The notes under the pieces: model-generated | Told to the model about the DNA's origin: nothing | The model's database searches: none | Seen by the model: only the letters and a program-made list of their open reading frames with translations | DNA from: Tahibacter sp042701255 | GTDB taxonomy: Bacteria > Pseudomonadota > Gammaproteobacteria > Xanthomonadales > Rhodanobacteraceae | Length of the DNA: 64,000 nt | NCBI RefSeq assembly: GCF_042701255.1 | Contig: NZ_CP170554.1 | Coordinates: 3,348,001-3,412,000, forward strand | Direction of reading: 5' to 3' | Part shown: positions 57,470 through 64,000 of the stretch, in pieces | How the letters are laid out: each line of letters begins with the position of its first letter | How positions within the stretch are numbered: position 1 is the first letter of the stretch | Position numbers and translations under genes: made by a program

Positions 57470-57859
57470 ATGAACAAGCGACAGGGCGAGATCGAGAAGC
57501 TGGAACGGGCGTTCTGGGATTCGATGATCGCCGGCAAGCCCGAAATCGCGACCGGCATGCTGACGGAGCCGGCCGTGATGGTCAGCGGACATGGAGCGAA
57601 CAAGTTCGATCATGCGGCCTACACGCGCATGGCCAGGGACGATCGCTACAAACTCGTCGATTATTCGATCTCGGACATGGACGTGATCTTCCCGCGCGAC
57701 GACGTCGCGGTGGCCACCTATCAGGTGGATCAGCGCATGGAGATGCAGGGCAAGCCGGTGCAGATGAACGTCTACGACACGTCGACCTGGGTCAAGGTCG
57801 AGGGCGACTGGCGCTGCGTCATGCACACCGAAAGCCCGGTCGAAAGAAAACCGCATTGA
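57470..57859 (+). CDS. NTF2-like (SnoaL-type) protein
   Basis: 129 residues with the cone-shaped NTF2 pattern: EIEKLERAFWDSMIAGKPEI, AYTRMARDDRYKLVDYSISD, and the closing strands VYDTSTWVKVEGDWRCVMHT. No obvious catalytic set. AAAGGAG precedes ATG 57470. Possibly a ligand-binding or stress protein; function unknown. Confidence 0.8.
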   Translation: MNKRQGEIEKLERAFWDSMIAGKPEIATGMLTEPAVMVSGHGANKFDHAAYTRMARDDRYKLVDYSISDMDVIFPRDDVAVATYQVDQRMEMQGKPVQMNVYDTSTWVKVEGDWRCVMHTESPVERKPH

Positions 57860-57896
57860 TCGCCTGAATTCCCGAGTGTCAGGCCGATGCCGATCC

Positions 57897-57924
57897 AGGC
57901 CGGCCCGCGATGCGGGACCGGCCT
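57897..57924. other. GC-rich hairpin after the NTF2-like gene
   Basis: AGGCCGG-CCCGC and GCGGG-A-CCGGCCT form a stem around GAT. No T run follows. It lies between convergent genes (stops 57859 and 57979) and may block read-through both ways. Confidence 0.5.
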
Positions 57925-57978
57925 GTTCGGTCTGTCAGAAGCACTACCTGAATTCGGAGCGTGCGACTCGCCGCGCGT

Positions 57979-58638
57979 TCAATCCCGGTCCGGAGCACCG
58001 AGCGGAAACAGCGACCGGTATTGCCGCGCTTCTTCGACGGCACGCGCAAACGACGGCCGTGCGAGCAGACGCGCGCGATAGTCGCGCAGCACGGAATAAT
58101 TCTCTGAAATCCGGTGCGTCCAATCGGCGTAGAACAGCGCGGGTGCGGCGGCGCAGTCGGCCAAGGTGAAACCGGCTGAGGTCGCCCAGGTGCGTCCGGC
58201 CAGCGCCGCATTCAACCAGGCGTAGGCGAGTTCGAGTTTGCTTTCGGCGAAGTCCCGCGCTTCCTGGCGCTTGACCGGATCGCCCGTGAGTGCGCCGTTG
58301 ACCGCATGCTGCACCGGGCTCATGACGTGCAGATCGAAGAAGCGATCGAAGAAGCGCACGTCCAGCGCGACCAGCGGATCGTCCGGCACCAGTCGCATCG
58401 GACCCGGATGGGTGAGCTGCAGGTATTCGATGATGATGCTGGTCTCGACGACGTCGCGCTCGGCGTCCAGCAACAGCGGGAACTTGGCCAGCGGCCAGCG
58501 CCGCAGCCAGTCGGCGGCATGCTGCGGCGTGTCGGGCCCTATGCAGCGGAACTCGAACGGCAGTTCGTTCTCGTACAGCGCGATCAGCACTTTCTGCGTG
58601 TAGGACGAAAACGGATGGCCGTATAGCGCGAGCGACAT
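57979..58638 (-). CDS. Glutathione S-transferase family protein
   Basis: 219 residues. Thioredoxin-like N-terminal domain: SLALYGHPFSSYTQKVLIAL, KFPLLLDAERDVVETSIIIE (the Glu-Ser-type glutathione contact). Helical C-terminal domain with WATSAGFTLADCAAAPALFY. ATG 58638 fits the family start. Substrate unknown. Confidence 0.9.
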   Translation of the reverse strand: MSLALYGHPFSSYTQKVLIALYENELPFEFRCIGPDTPQHAADWLRRWPLAKFPLLLDAERDVVETSIIIEYLQLTHPGPMRLVPDDPLVALDVRFFDRFFDLHVMSPVQHAVNGALTGDPVKRQEARDFAESKLELAYAWLNAALAGRTWATSAGFTLADCAAAPALFYADWTHRISENYSVLRDYRARLLARPSFARAVEEARQYRSLFPLGAPDRD

Positions 58639-58848
58639 GGGAACTCCGCAGTCGGGGCAGCTTGCCGGTCGCAAGCGCGTCGACCCTAGTTGCACTGTCA
58701 ACCTGTTGCAAGAGGAAGAAGTAACCGAACGCTGATGTTGTCCGAGGCCAGCCTCGACGCATCAGGCGGGAGCGAGAAACGCGCTCTGCGACGATGCTCC
58801 GGACGAGATGGTCAGGCGTGCGTGCCGCGAAACCTCATCACACGCGGC

Positions 58849-59601
58849 CTACGACAACGCCAATCCATGCACCGATCGACTGATGCGCACGAGATCGTCG
58901 CTCGTGGCCGACTGCGGCAGTCCGCCGATGCGTTCGACGATCTGCGCGAGCCGCGGCGCGATCTGGTGTCGTTCCGCCCCCAGCAACGCTTGCCGCAGAG
59001 CCGCGGCGTCGAGGTCGGTGCAGCAGGCCGGTGTACCGGGTTGCTGGCGCCAGGAGGCCGCGAGGCTTCCGGCGCCGACGGCATCGAAGCCCAGCTGATC
59101 GATCAGCGCCATCACGGTGCGTTTGGCGTCGCTGTCATCGCCGGCGACGGGCAGGGCGATGCGGCCGGCGGCAGTCGCGGGTCTCGCCTTCGTGTCCAGG
59201 CTCTGCGCGAGCATCGTGTTGAACGCCTTGATCACGGGTCTGCCGATACGGCGGGCTACCCATTCGCTGTGCGGCATGCCGGCTTCGATTTCGGTGATGG
59301 CCTCGTCCGCTGCACCCGGATAGTAGTTGCCGGCATCGACGACGATCGTGTCGGCCGGAATTCCGGCGCAGGTCGCACGTGGCAACCTGCGGATGCGACG
59401 TTCCGGAATCGCGAGAATGACGAGCTGTGTCCGGCACAATGCATCGGCGACGTCGGTGGCCTGTGCGCCGGCCTCGTCGGCAATCGGGCGCACGGCCTCG
59501 ATGCCGCGCGAGTTGGCCAGCCGCACGACATGACCGCATTCGCCGAGTCGACGCGCGAGGGTTGACCCGATCTGGCCGGCGCCGACAATGCCGATGTTCA
59601 T
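58849..59601 (-). CDS. NADP-binding F420-reductase-like oxidoreductase
   Basis: 250 residues. MNIGIVGAGQIGSTLARRLG is a Rossmann start; VVDAGNYYPG, VIKAFNTMLAQSL and PVAGDDSDAKRTVMALIDQL match the NADPH-dependent F420 reductase-like family found in bacteria that lack F420, so the true substrate is open. Divergent from an HxlR regulator 95 bases away, which likely controls it. Confidence 0.85.
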   Translation of the reverse strand: MNIGIVGAGQIGSTLARRLGECGHVVRLANSRGIEAVRPIADEAGAQATDVADALCRTQLVILAIPERRIRRLPRATCAGIPADTIVVDAGNYYPGAADEAITEIEAGMPHSEWVARRIGRPVIKAFNTMLAQSLDTKARPATAAGRIALPVAGDDSDAKRTVMALIDQLGFDAVGAGSLAASWRQQPGTPACCTDLDAAALRQALLGAERHQIAPRLAQIVERIGGLPQSATSDDLVRISRSVHGLALS

Positions 59602-59681
59602 GGTGTGCTGCTCGCAGGAAGGGGCGCCTTTGTCGCGGAAAGCCGCCGCGCCTGCAAGAACGCACGCCGGTCTCAGTCACC

Positions 59682-59693
59682 TACCTGGAGGTA
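59682..59693. promoter_or_regulatory. Palindrome TACCTGGAGGTA, likely HxlR operator
   Basis: A perfect 12-base palindrome in the divergent region; its GGAGG half is also the ribosome binding site of the HxlR gene (ATG 59697). It could let the regulator shut off its own gene and the divergent reductase. Confidence 0.5.
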
Positions 59694-59696
59694 AGC

Positions 59697-60092
59697 ATGG
59701 GCGCCGAACGCCATTGGCCCTGCGAGGACGCACAATTCCGTACCGCCTGCGCAAGCGGTGCGAGCGAAGCGCTGCGCTGCATCGAGGGCAAATGGAAAAT
59801 GATCCTGCTGTCCCAGCTGTTCGCGCTGGGCACCTTGCGCTTCTCCGAGCTCGAACGCCTCGTCGCCGGCATCACGCAGAAGATGCTGGCCCAGCAGCTG
59901 CGCGAACTCGAACGCGACGGCATCGTGAAGCGCACGGTGCACGCGCAGGTGCCGCCCAAGGTCGAGTACGCGTTGACCGATCTCGGCCATGCGCTGGGGC
60001 CTGCACTGGCCGCGCTGCTCGATTGGGTCGAACGGCGTCGCCGGAGCACAGCGGGACACGCCAATGTCGTTGCCGGTGACGAAGCGGACTGA
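59697..60092 (+). CDS. HxlR family transcriptional regulator
   Basis: 131-residue winged-helix regulator. CIEGKWKMILLSQLFALGTL, FSELERLVAGITQKMLAQQL and LERDGIVKRTVHAQVPPKVE are the signature blocks. Two Cys near the N-terminus (CEDAQFRTAC) could sense electrophiles or quinones, as in other members. ATG 59697 follows GGAGG. Confidence 0.92.
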   Translation: MGAERHWPCEDAQFRTACASGASEALRCIEGKWKMILLSQLFALGTLRFSELERLVAGITQKMLAQQLRELERDGIVKRTVHAQVPPKVEYALTDLGHALGPALAALLDWVERRRRSTAGHANVVAGDEAD

Positions 60093-60131
60093 CGATCCGG
60101 ACGTCGCGATCGTGCGTCTGATGCAAAGCCG

Positions 60132-60677
60132 TCAGCGCGGCGGCAGTCCGTTGATCGTGCCGCGGAACAGCCCCTCGGCGATCAGGCCCTGCTGTTGCGG
60201 GGTGACGCTGTAGCTGACCATGACCTGGGCGCAGTCCACCAGTGAAGGCTGCAGCGGCGCGATCACGAGGTAGTAGTTGCCGCTGTCGATGCGATCGAGA
60301 CTCAGGGTTTCGCTCGAGCCCGGGCCGACGTCGTCGATCGCGGCCGCACAGCCGGCCGTGTTGTTGCAGCGGGACGGCAGCAGGAACAAGGCCGGGTCGT
60401 AGCCGACGTTCTGCGGCGTGACCGTCAGCGTGCCGGCCGGATAGGGCAGGGCCAGGCTCAGCACGCCGGCGCGGCCGGCCAGCGCGAACGTGCTCCAGCA
60501 GGTCGTCAGCAGCGAGGCATCGCCGTTGCAGGTGTTCAGGAACTGCGTGCCGTTCGCAGTCAGCGGCGTCGGCGCGGCGCAGCTCTGGGCGATCGCGTTG
60601 CCGGTCAACAGGGACAGCAGCACGGCAATGGCAGGCACGACGGAATTGCGTGAACAGGAGCGGGCAGGATCATGCAT
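60132..60677 (-). CDS. Secreted protein of unknown function
   Basis: 181 residues with a signal peptide (VVPAIAVLLSLLTGNAIAQ). The mature part has six Cys (SCAAPTP, LNTCNGDASLLTTCWS, RCNNTAGCAA) and a beta-rich layout ending in SGNYYLVIAPLQPSLVDC, reminiscent of prepeptidase-type beta domains seen in exported proteins. No catalytic motif. Confidence 0.65.
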   Translation of the reverse strand: MHDPARSCSRNSVVPAIAVLLSLLTGNAIAQSCAAPTPLTANGTQFLNTCNGDASLLTTCWSTFALAGRAGVLSLALPYPAGTLTVTPQNVGYDPALFLLPSRCNNTAGCAAAIDDVGPGSSETLSLDRIDSGNYYLVIAPLQPSLVDCAQVMVSYSVTPQQQGLIAEGLFRGTINGLPPR

Positions 60678-61062
60678 GGCGAGACCTCGGCAACGGGGAG
60701 GCGATGCAGGCGGCCCGGCGGGCCGGGTCGATCTGGACAGATGGGCGTTGTGGAAATTGCATGGGCGGCGCGATCACTGGTTCCGGAAAACGATGTGCGC
60801 TGCACACCGACGCCTGACCCGTTCGCGCACGCATGGCCGAAACAGCCATGTGCCGGATATGCCGCCGCCGTGGTGCCGGGCGCTCGCATTTTTTGGAGCC
60901 GCCTGCATTTTCGGAAGGCCATTGTTTCGCGCCTTGCCGGCGGCTGCAGGAAAACCCTGCTCCGGCATGATCGGCAGGGGCGGGGATCGGTTTTCATCGG
61001 CCAGTCCGTCGCGATCATTTGCTATAAGGAACGCGCTTTCGACTCCGGCTGCGACATTCCGC
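60678..61062. other. Gene-free stretch with an extended -10 promoter
   Basis: No gene is supported. It holds GC-rich stems (for example GGCGGCCCGGCGGGCCGGG) near the left end and TGCTATAAGG (TATAAG at 61023-61028, with the upstream TG of an extended -10) about 35 bases before the first transporter gene. Confidence 0.45.
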
Positions 61063-61422
61063 ATGAGCTATCTGCCACTGGTTCTCTGGACGTCCAATCT
61101 CGTGCTCGACACGGTCGGACACGTCGCGTTCAAGATCGCCGCAGCGGGCGGACGCGAGGACATCGAAGCGCAGCACTGGTGGCGCATGGCGGCGCAGCCC
61201 TGGCTCTGGGTCGGCATCGGCTGCTTCGTGCTGGAGTTCGTCGTCTGGCTGGCCTTTCTGACCTTGCTGCCCCTGTCCGAGGGCGTGTTGCTCGGCTGCT
61301 TCAACATCGTCGTGCTGATGCTGATCGGGCGCTGGCGCTTCCAGGAGAAGCTCACGCCCTGGCGCGTGGCCGGCGTCGCGCTGATCGCCTGTGGTGTCGC
61401 ACTCGTGGGGCTCGGCGGATGA
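61063..61422 (+). CDS. SMR/EamA-type small transporter, first subunit
   Basis: 119 residues with four membrane helices: VLWTSNLVLDTVGHVAFKIA, PWLWVGIGCFVLEFVVWLAF, LLPLSEGVLLGCFNIVVLML and WRVAGVALIACGVALVGLGG. Looks like one half of a two-gene transporter such as ArnE/ArnF, which flips an undecaprenyl-linked amino sugar. Overlaps the next gene by ATGA. Confidence 0.75.
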   Translation: MSYLPLVLWTSNLVLDTVGHVAFKIAAAGGREDIEAQHWWRMAAQPWLWVGIGCFVLEFVVWLAFLTLLPLSEGVLLGCFNIVVLMLIGRWRFQEKLTPWRVAGVALIACGVALVGLGG

Positions 61423-61811
61423 AGCGCTTCTATCTGATCGGCTTCGGCCTGCTGATGGCCTTCGATACCCTGGCCCAGCTCTCGTTCAAATGGGCCGGGC
61501 TGCACGGCGGCGACCCGACCTTCGATCTGCCATGGCTGCTGCGCGTGTTCGCGCAGCCCTACATCTACGGCGCCATCGTCGGCTACATCGGTGCGTTCTT
61601 CAGCTGGATGGTGCTGCTGACGCGGGCGCCGGTCGGTCCGGCCTTCGCCGCCTCGCATCTGGAAATCGTCAGCGTGCTGCTGCTGTCGGCCTGGCTGTTC
61701 GGCGAGCGTCTGACGCCGCTGCAATGGCTGGGTAGCGCAGCGATCGTCGCCGGCATTCTCTGTCTCGCGCGCGGCGAGACCGAAGCGGAAGCCGAGCCGG
61801 CCGATGCCTGA
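61419..61811 (+). CDS. SMR/EamA-type small transporter, second subunit
   Basis: 130 residues, four membrane helices with LIGFGLLMAFDTLAQLSFKW, YIYGAIVGYIGAFFSWMVLL and HLEIVSVLLLSAWLFGERLT, then a short acidic tail. Its first half parallels that of the upstream protein, so the two probably pair as an asymmetric transporter. Overlaps the aminotransferase gene by 8 bases. Confidence 0.75.
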   Translation: MKRFYLIGFGLLMAFDTLAQLSFKWAGLHGGDPTFDLPWLLRVFAQPYIYGAIVGYIGAFFSWMVLLTRAPVGPAFAASHLEIVSVLLLSAWLFGERLTPLQWLGSAAIVAGILCLARGETEAEAEPADA

Positions 61812-63012
61812 TTCCTGGGCCGAGCTGCCGCCGACCGCCGGCCTGCCGCCGCGCTGCGCCGACCTGTGGCCGTTCGGTGCGCACGTGCCGCTGCTGCCGC
61901 CGGGCATAGCCGAGGATGCCGCGCTGCTGCTGTGTTCGGGAACCGCCGCGCTCGTCGTGGCCTTGCAGACCTTGCAGCGGTGCAGTGCGCGGCGCGAGGT
62001 CGTCGTGCCGGCCTATACCTGTCCGCTCGTCGCGCTCGCCGTTGCGCATTGCGGGCTGCGTCTGCGGCTGTGCGATCTCGCCGAGGACAGTCTGGATTTC
62101 GACGCCGCTGCGTTGGCCGAGGTCTGCGGCGCCGATACCCTGGCCGTCGTCGTCACGCATCTCGGCGGACGCGTGGCCGATCTCGCGACGGCGCGCCGGG
62201 TTGCGGATGCCGCCGGCGCTGCGCTGATCGAGGATGCGGCGCAGGCCTGGGGCGGACGTCACGGCGATGCACCGCTGGGTCTGATCGGCGACATCGGATT
62301 TTTCAGTCTCGCGGTCGGCAAGGGCATCACCGTGTACGAAGGCGGGCTGCTCGTCGCGCGCGATGCGTCGCTGCGTGCGGCGTTGCGCGCGCAAGCCGCG
62401 TCGACCGCACCGCCGCGGCTGGGCTGGGAATTGCGCCGCAGCGCGGAGCTGCTCGCGTATCACGCGCTGTACCGGCCGCTGGGTTTGCGTCTGGCCTACG
62501 GCTGGCCGCATCGGCGCGCGCGGCGTCGCGGCGACTGGATCGCTGCGGTCGGCGACGATTTCGACGCACGCATTCCGCTGCACGGCGTCGGTGCCTGGCG
62601 CCGGCGTGTCGGCGAGCGTGCGGCGCGTCGCTGGCCGGCCTATGCGCAGGCACTGCGCGAACAGGCGCTGCGTCGTCTGCCGGTTCTGCAGGCATTGCCC
62701 GGCGTGAAGGTGTTCGTCGATCGCGCCGGCGACAGCGGTGCCTGGCCGTTCCTGTGGCTGCGTCTGCCCGACATGGCCATCCGCGATGCCGTGCTGGAAG
62801 CCTGTGCGTCGCTGCGTCTCGGCGTCACGCGTCTCTACGTGCATGCGTTGCCGGACTACGCCTATCTGCAGACTGTCGTCGGCACCGCCGTGGACGTGCC
62901 GCGCGCTCGCTCGCTCGCGGCCTGTTCGCTGACCCTGACCAACAGCCTCTGGTGCGACGACGCGGCGTTCGCTCGCGTGCGGGAAATCCTGCAGCGTGTG
63001 CTCAGCCGCTGA
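61804..63012 (+). CDS. DegT/DnrJ/EryC1/StrS-type PLP aminotransferase-like protein
   Basis: 402 residues. LLLCSGTAALVVALQTLQ and VVVPAYTCPLVALAVAHCG match the cofactor domain; LIEDAAQAWGG and GDIGFFSLAVGKGITVYEGG carry the Asp and the PLP-lysine of the sugar aminotransferase family. The C-terminal half is Arg-rich and less typical. With the two SMR genes this suggests making and moving an amino sugar or amine-bearing lipid. Its stop overlaps the convergent arginase-like gene by 11 bases. Confidence 0.8.
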   Translation: MPDSWAELPPTAGLPPRCADLWPFGAHVPLLPPGIAEDAALLLCSGTAALVVALQTLQRCSARREVVVPAYTCPLVALAVAHCGLRLRLCDLAEDSLDFDAAALAEVCGADTLAVVVTHLGGRVADLATARRVADAAGAALIEDAAQAWGGRHGDAPLGLIGDIGFFSLAVGKGITVYEGGLLVARDASLRAALRAQAASTAPPRLGWELRRSAELLAYHALYRPLGLRLAYGWPHRRARRRGDWIAAVGDDFDARIPLHGVGAWRRRVGERAARRWPAYAQALREQALRRLPVLQALPGVKVFVDRAGDSGAWPFLWLRLPDMAIRDAVLEACASLRLGVTRLYVHALPDYAYLQTVVGTAVDVPRARSLAACSLTLTNSLWCDDAAFARVREILQRVLSR

Positions 63013-63862
63013 GCGCGGCGAGCAGGCGACGGTTCAGCGCGGCCTGTTCGGCCTGCCAGCGCTGCACCTGTTCGGCTGGAATCGCCGGCTGTTCGTCGAC
63101 GGCGCTGAGCCAGCGCTTCCAGCGGCTTCGATAGACGTAACTCGACACTTCGCCGTTGACGTCCATGCCGACCAGCCGCGGTGCGAGCATGCGGATCGCC
63201 GCGCAGAGCTGCCCGGCACGCAACACGCCCTGATCCCAGTTCGTATGCGCGTCGTCCGGATGCAGCACGTCCTTGTCGATGGACAGATACACCGGCACGG
63301 TGTCGCTCTGCCATTGCGCCTGCAATGCCGTCATCAACGCCGGCGCATCGGGGAATGCGCGGAAGGCATGACCCAGACCGAGCCGCGCCGCCCAGCGGTT
63401 GGCCGCGCCTATGCACCAGTAGCGCACGCGGCCGCGGCGCAGCGGGCTCCAGCGGTTTTCCCACAGATGCGCGGCGTCGACGTCCTTCGACGTAATGCCG
63501 ACGACGTCGATGCCGAGCACGCCGGGCAGCGCGGCCGCATGGCTGACCCACGAGCCGCAGTGGATGCCGGCGAGGAAGCGCATGTTGTCGGGATGGTTGT
63601 CGAACACGACGACGCGGCAGGGCTGCACGCCTGCGACGCGGCGGATCAGCGGCAGGCTCAGATGATGGAAATCGCCGCTGCCGAAGAACACCGGCGCGAA
63701 GTGCCGGCCCAGTTCCGCGGGCAGGGTCGTGTCGAACCGGTCCAGCGCGCGGCGCGCGCAGGCGAAGCGCAGGGTCTCCTGCCAGTCGCGCCGGTCCAGG
63801 ACTTCGGCACCGTCGAGCTGCACCGAGCCGTCAAGATCGAGTACGACCGGTTGCACCGGCAT
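63002..63862 (-). CDS. Arginase/ureohydrolase-fold protein
   Basis: 286 residues. FDNHPDNMRFLAGIHCGSWV and PVYLSIDKDVLHPDDAHTNW hold the Asp and His residues that bind the two manganese ions in arginases, deacetylases and agmatinases. The substrate is unknown; activity could be amine release. ATG 63862 (MPVQPVVLDLDGSVQL) is preferred over a longer Cys-rich reading. Confidence 0.75.
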   Translation of the reverse strand: MPVQPVVLDLDGSVQLDGAEVLDRRDWQETLRFACARRALDRFDTTLPAELGRHFAPVFFGSGDFHHLSLPLIRRVAGVQPCRVVVFDNHPDNMRFLAGIHCGSWVSHAAALPGVLGIDVVGITSKDVDAAHLWENRWSPLRRGRVRYWCIGAANRWAARLGLGHAFRAFPDAPALMTALQAQWQSDTVPVYLSIDKDVLHPDDAHTNWDQGVLRAGQLCAAIRMLAPRLVGMDVNGEVSSYVYRSRWKRWLSAVDEQPAIPAEQVQRWQAEQAALNRRLLAALSG

Positions 63863-64000
63863 CCTCCTGCCATTGGCTGTCGCTTTCGAACAGGCTGCCG
63901 ATGCGCCGCAGCAGCGCGCGCAGCAGCGGGTTGCGCAGATACACCGCATGCCGCGTCAAGGTGAAGCGCGCGCCGAGATAGGCCTTGATCGTCGGATCGG
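63831..64000 (-). CDS. C-terminal end of an unidentified gene (partial)
   Basis: An open frame enters from the right edge and reads TIKAYLGARFTLTRHAVYLR, then NPLLRALLRRIGSLFESDSQ and stops at 63831. It overlaps the start of the arginase-like gene by 32 bases, as expected for coupled genes. Too little is visible to name it. Confidence 0.55.
   Translation of the reverse strand, partial: DPTIKAYLGARFTLTRHAVYLRNPLLRALLRRIGSLFESDSQWQEDAGATGRTRS

Overview
The window is high-GC DNA that fits a gammaproteobacterium of the order Lysobacterales (Xanthomonadales). The inference rests on gene content and order: hrcA-grpE-dnaK-dnaJ, serC, pheA-hisC-aroA-cmk-rpsA-ihfB-lapA-lapB, a Psl/O-antigen type priming transferase with a WbpM-like dehydratase and galU, PHA granule proteins, a TonB-dependent B12 receptor and no SOS or phage genes. 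I cannot name the genus from sequence alone. No rRNA, tRNA, CRISPR array or transposase was found.

Layout. 1-6.9 kb (minus strand): a cobalamin operon under a cobalamin riboswitch: btuB, a membrane protein (BtuN-like), cobO, cbiB, and a cobC-cobQ open frame that leaves the window. Three of its genes carry frameshifting insertions, and cobC is joined in frame to cobQ through a palindromic intergenic-type repeat. 6.9-13.9 kb: recN, then divergent hrcA-grpE-dnaK-dnaJ (dnaJ frameshifted). 14-19.5 kb: a DUF4132 protein, a phasin, a patatin-like phospholipase and a PHA-system protein. 19.7-25.1 kb: one operon-like series of a periplasmic cupredoxin-like protein, a membrane sensor Ser/Thr kinase, an outer-membrane porin-like barrel and a double-FHA membrane protein, which reads as a signalling unit. 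25.3-30.5 kb: msrPQ (periplasmic methionine sulfoxide repair) and a five-PAS GGDEF/EAL protein.

30.7-34.2 kb: serC, then a short AT-richer accessory island holding a trypco1-like small protein and a HExxH zinc-peptidase-like protein, bordered by dispersed inverted repeats and by an ABC-F gene lacking its usual C-terminal tail. 36-47 kb: serine and aromatic amino acid synthesis (serA with a divergent D-2-hydroxyglutarate dehydrogenase-like flavoenzyme, pheA, hisC, aroA), cmk, rpsA, ihfB and the lapAB pair that tunes LPS synthesis. 47-51 kb: surface glycan initiation (WecA/WbpL-like transferase, WbpM-like dehydratase, galU). 51-60.7 kb: a mixed metabolic and stress stretch (Cys/Met PLP lyase, lipoprotein plus FAD oxidase, DHFR-like reductase, DUF1326-DUF2182 pair, NTF2-like, GST, an F420-reductase-like enzyme divergent from an HxlR regulator, a secreted protein). 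61-64 kb: a tightly overlapped SMR-type transporter pair and DegT/StrS aminotransferase, convergent with an arginase-fold enzyme and an unidentified partial gene.

The most unusual points are the trypco1/zincin pair in the island, the cupredoxin-kinase-porin-FHA unit, the repeat-mediated cobC-cobQ fusion, and the cluster of frameshifts in the first 14 kb, which may be either real decay or sequencing/assembly errors.
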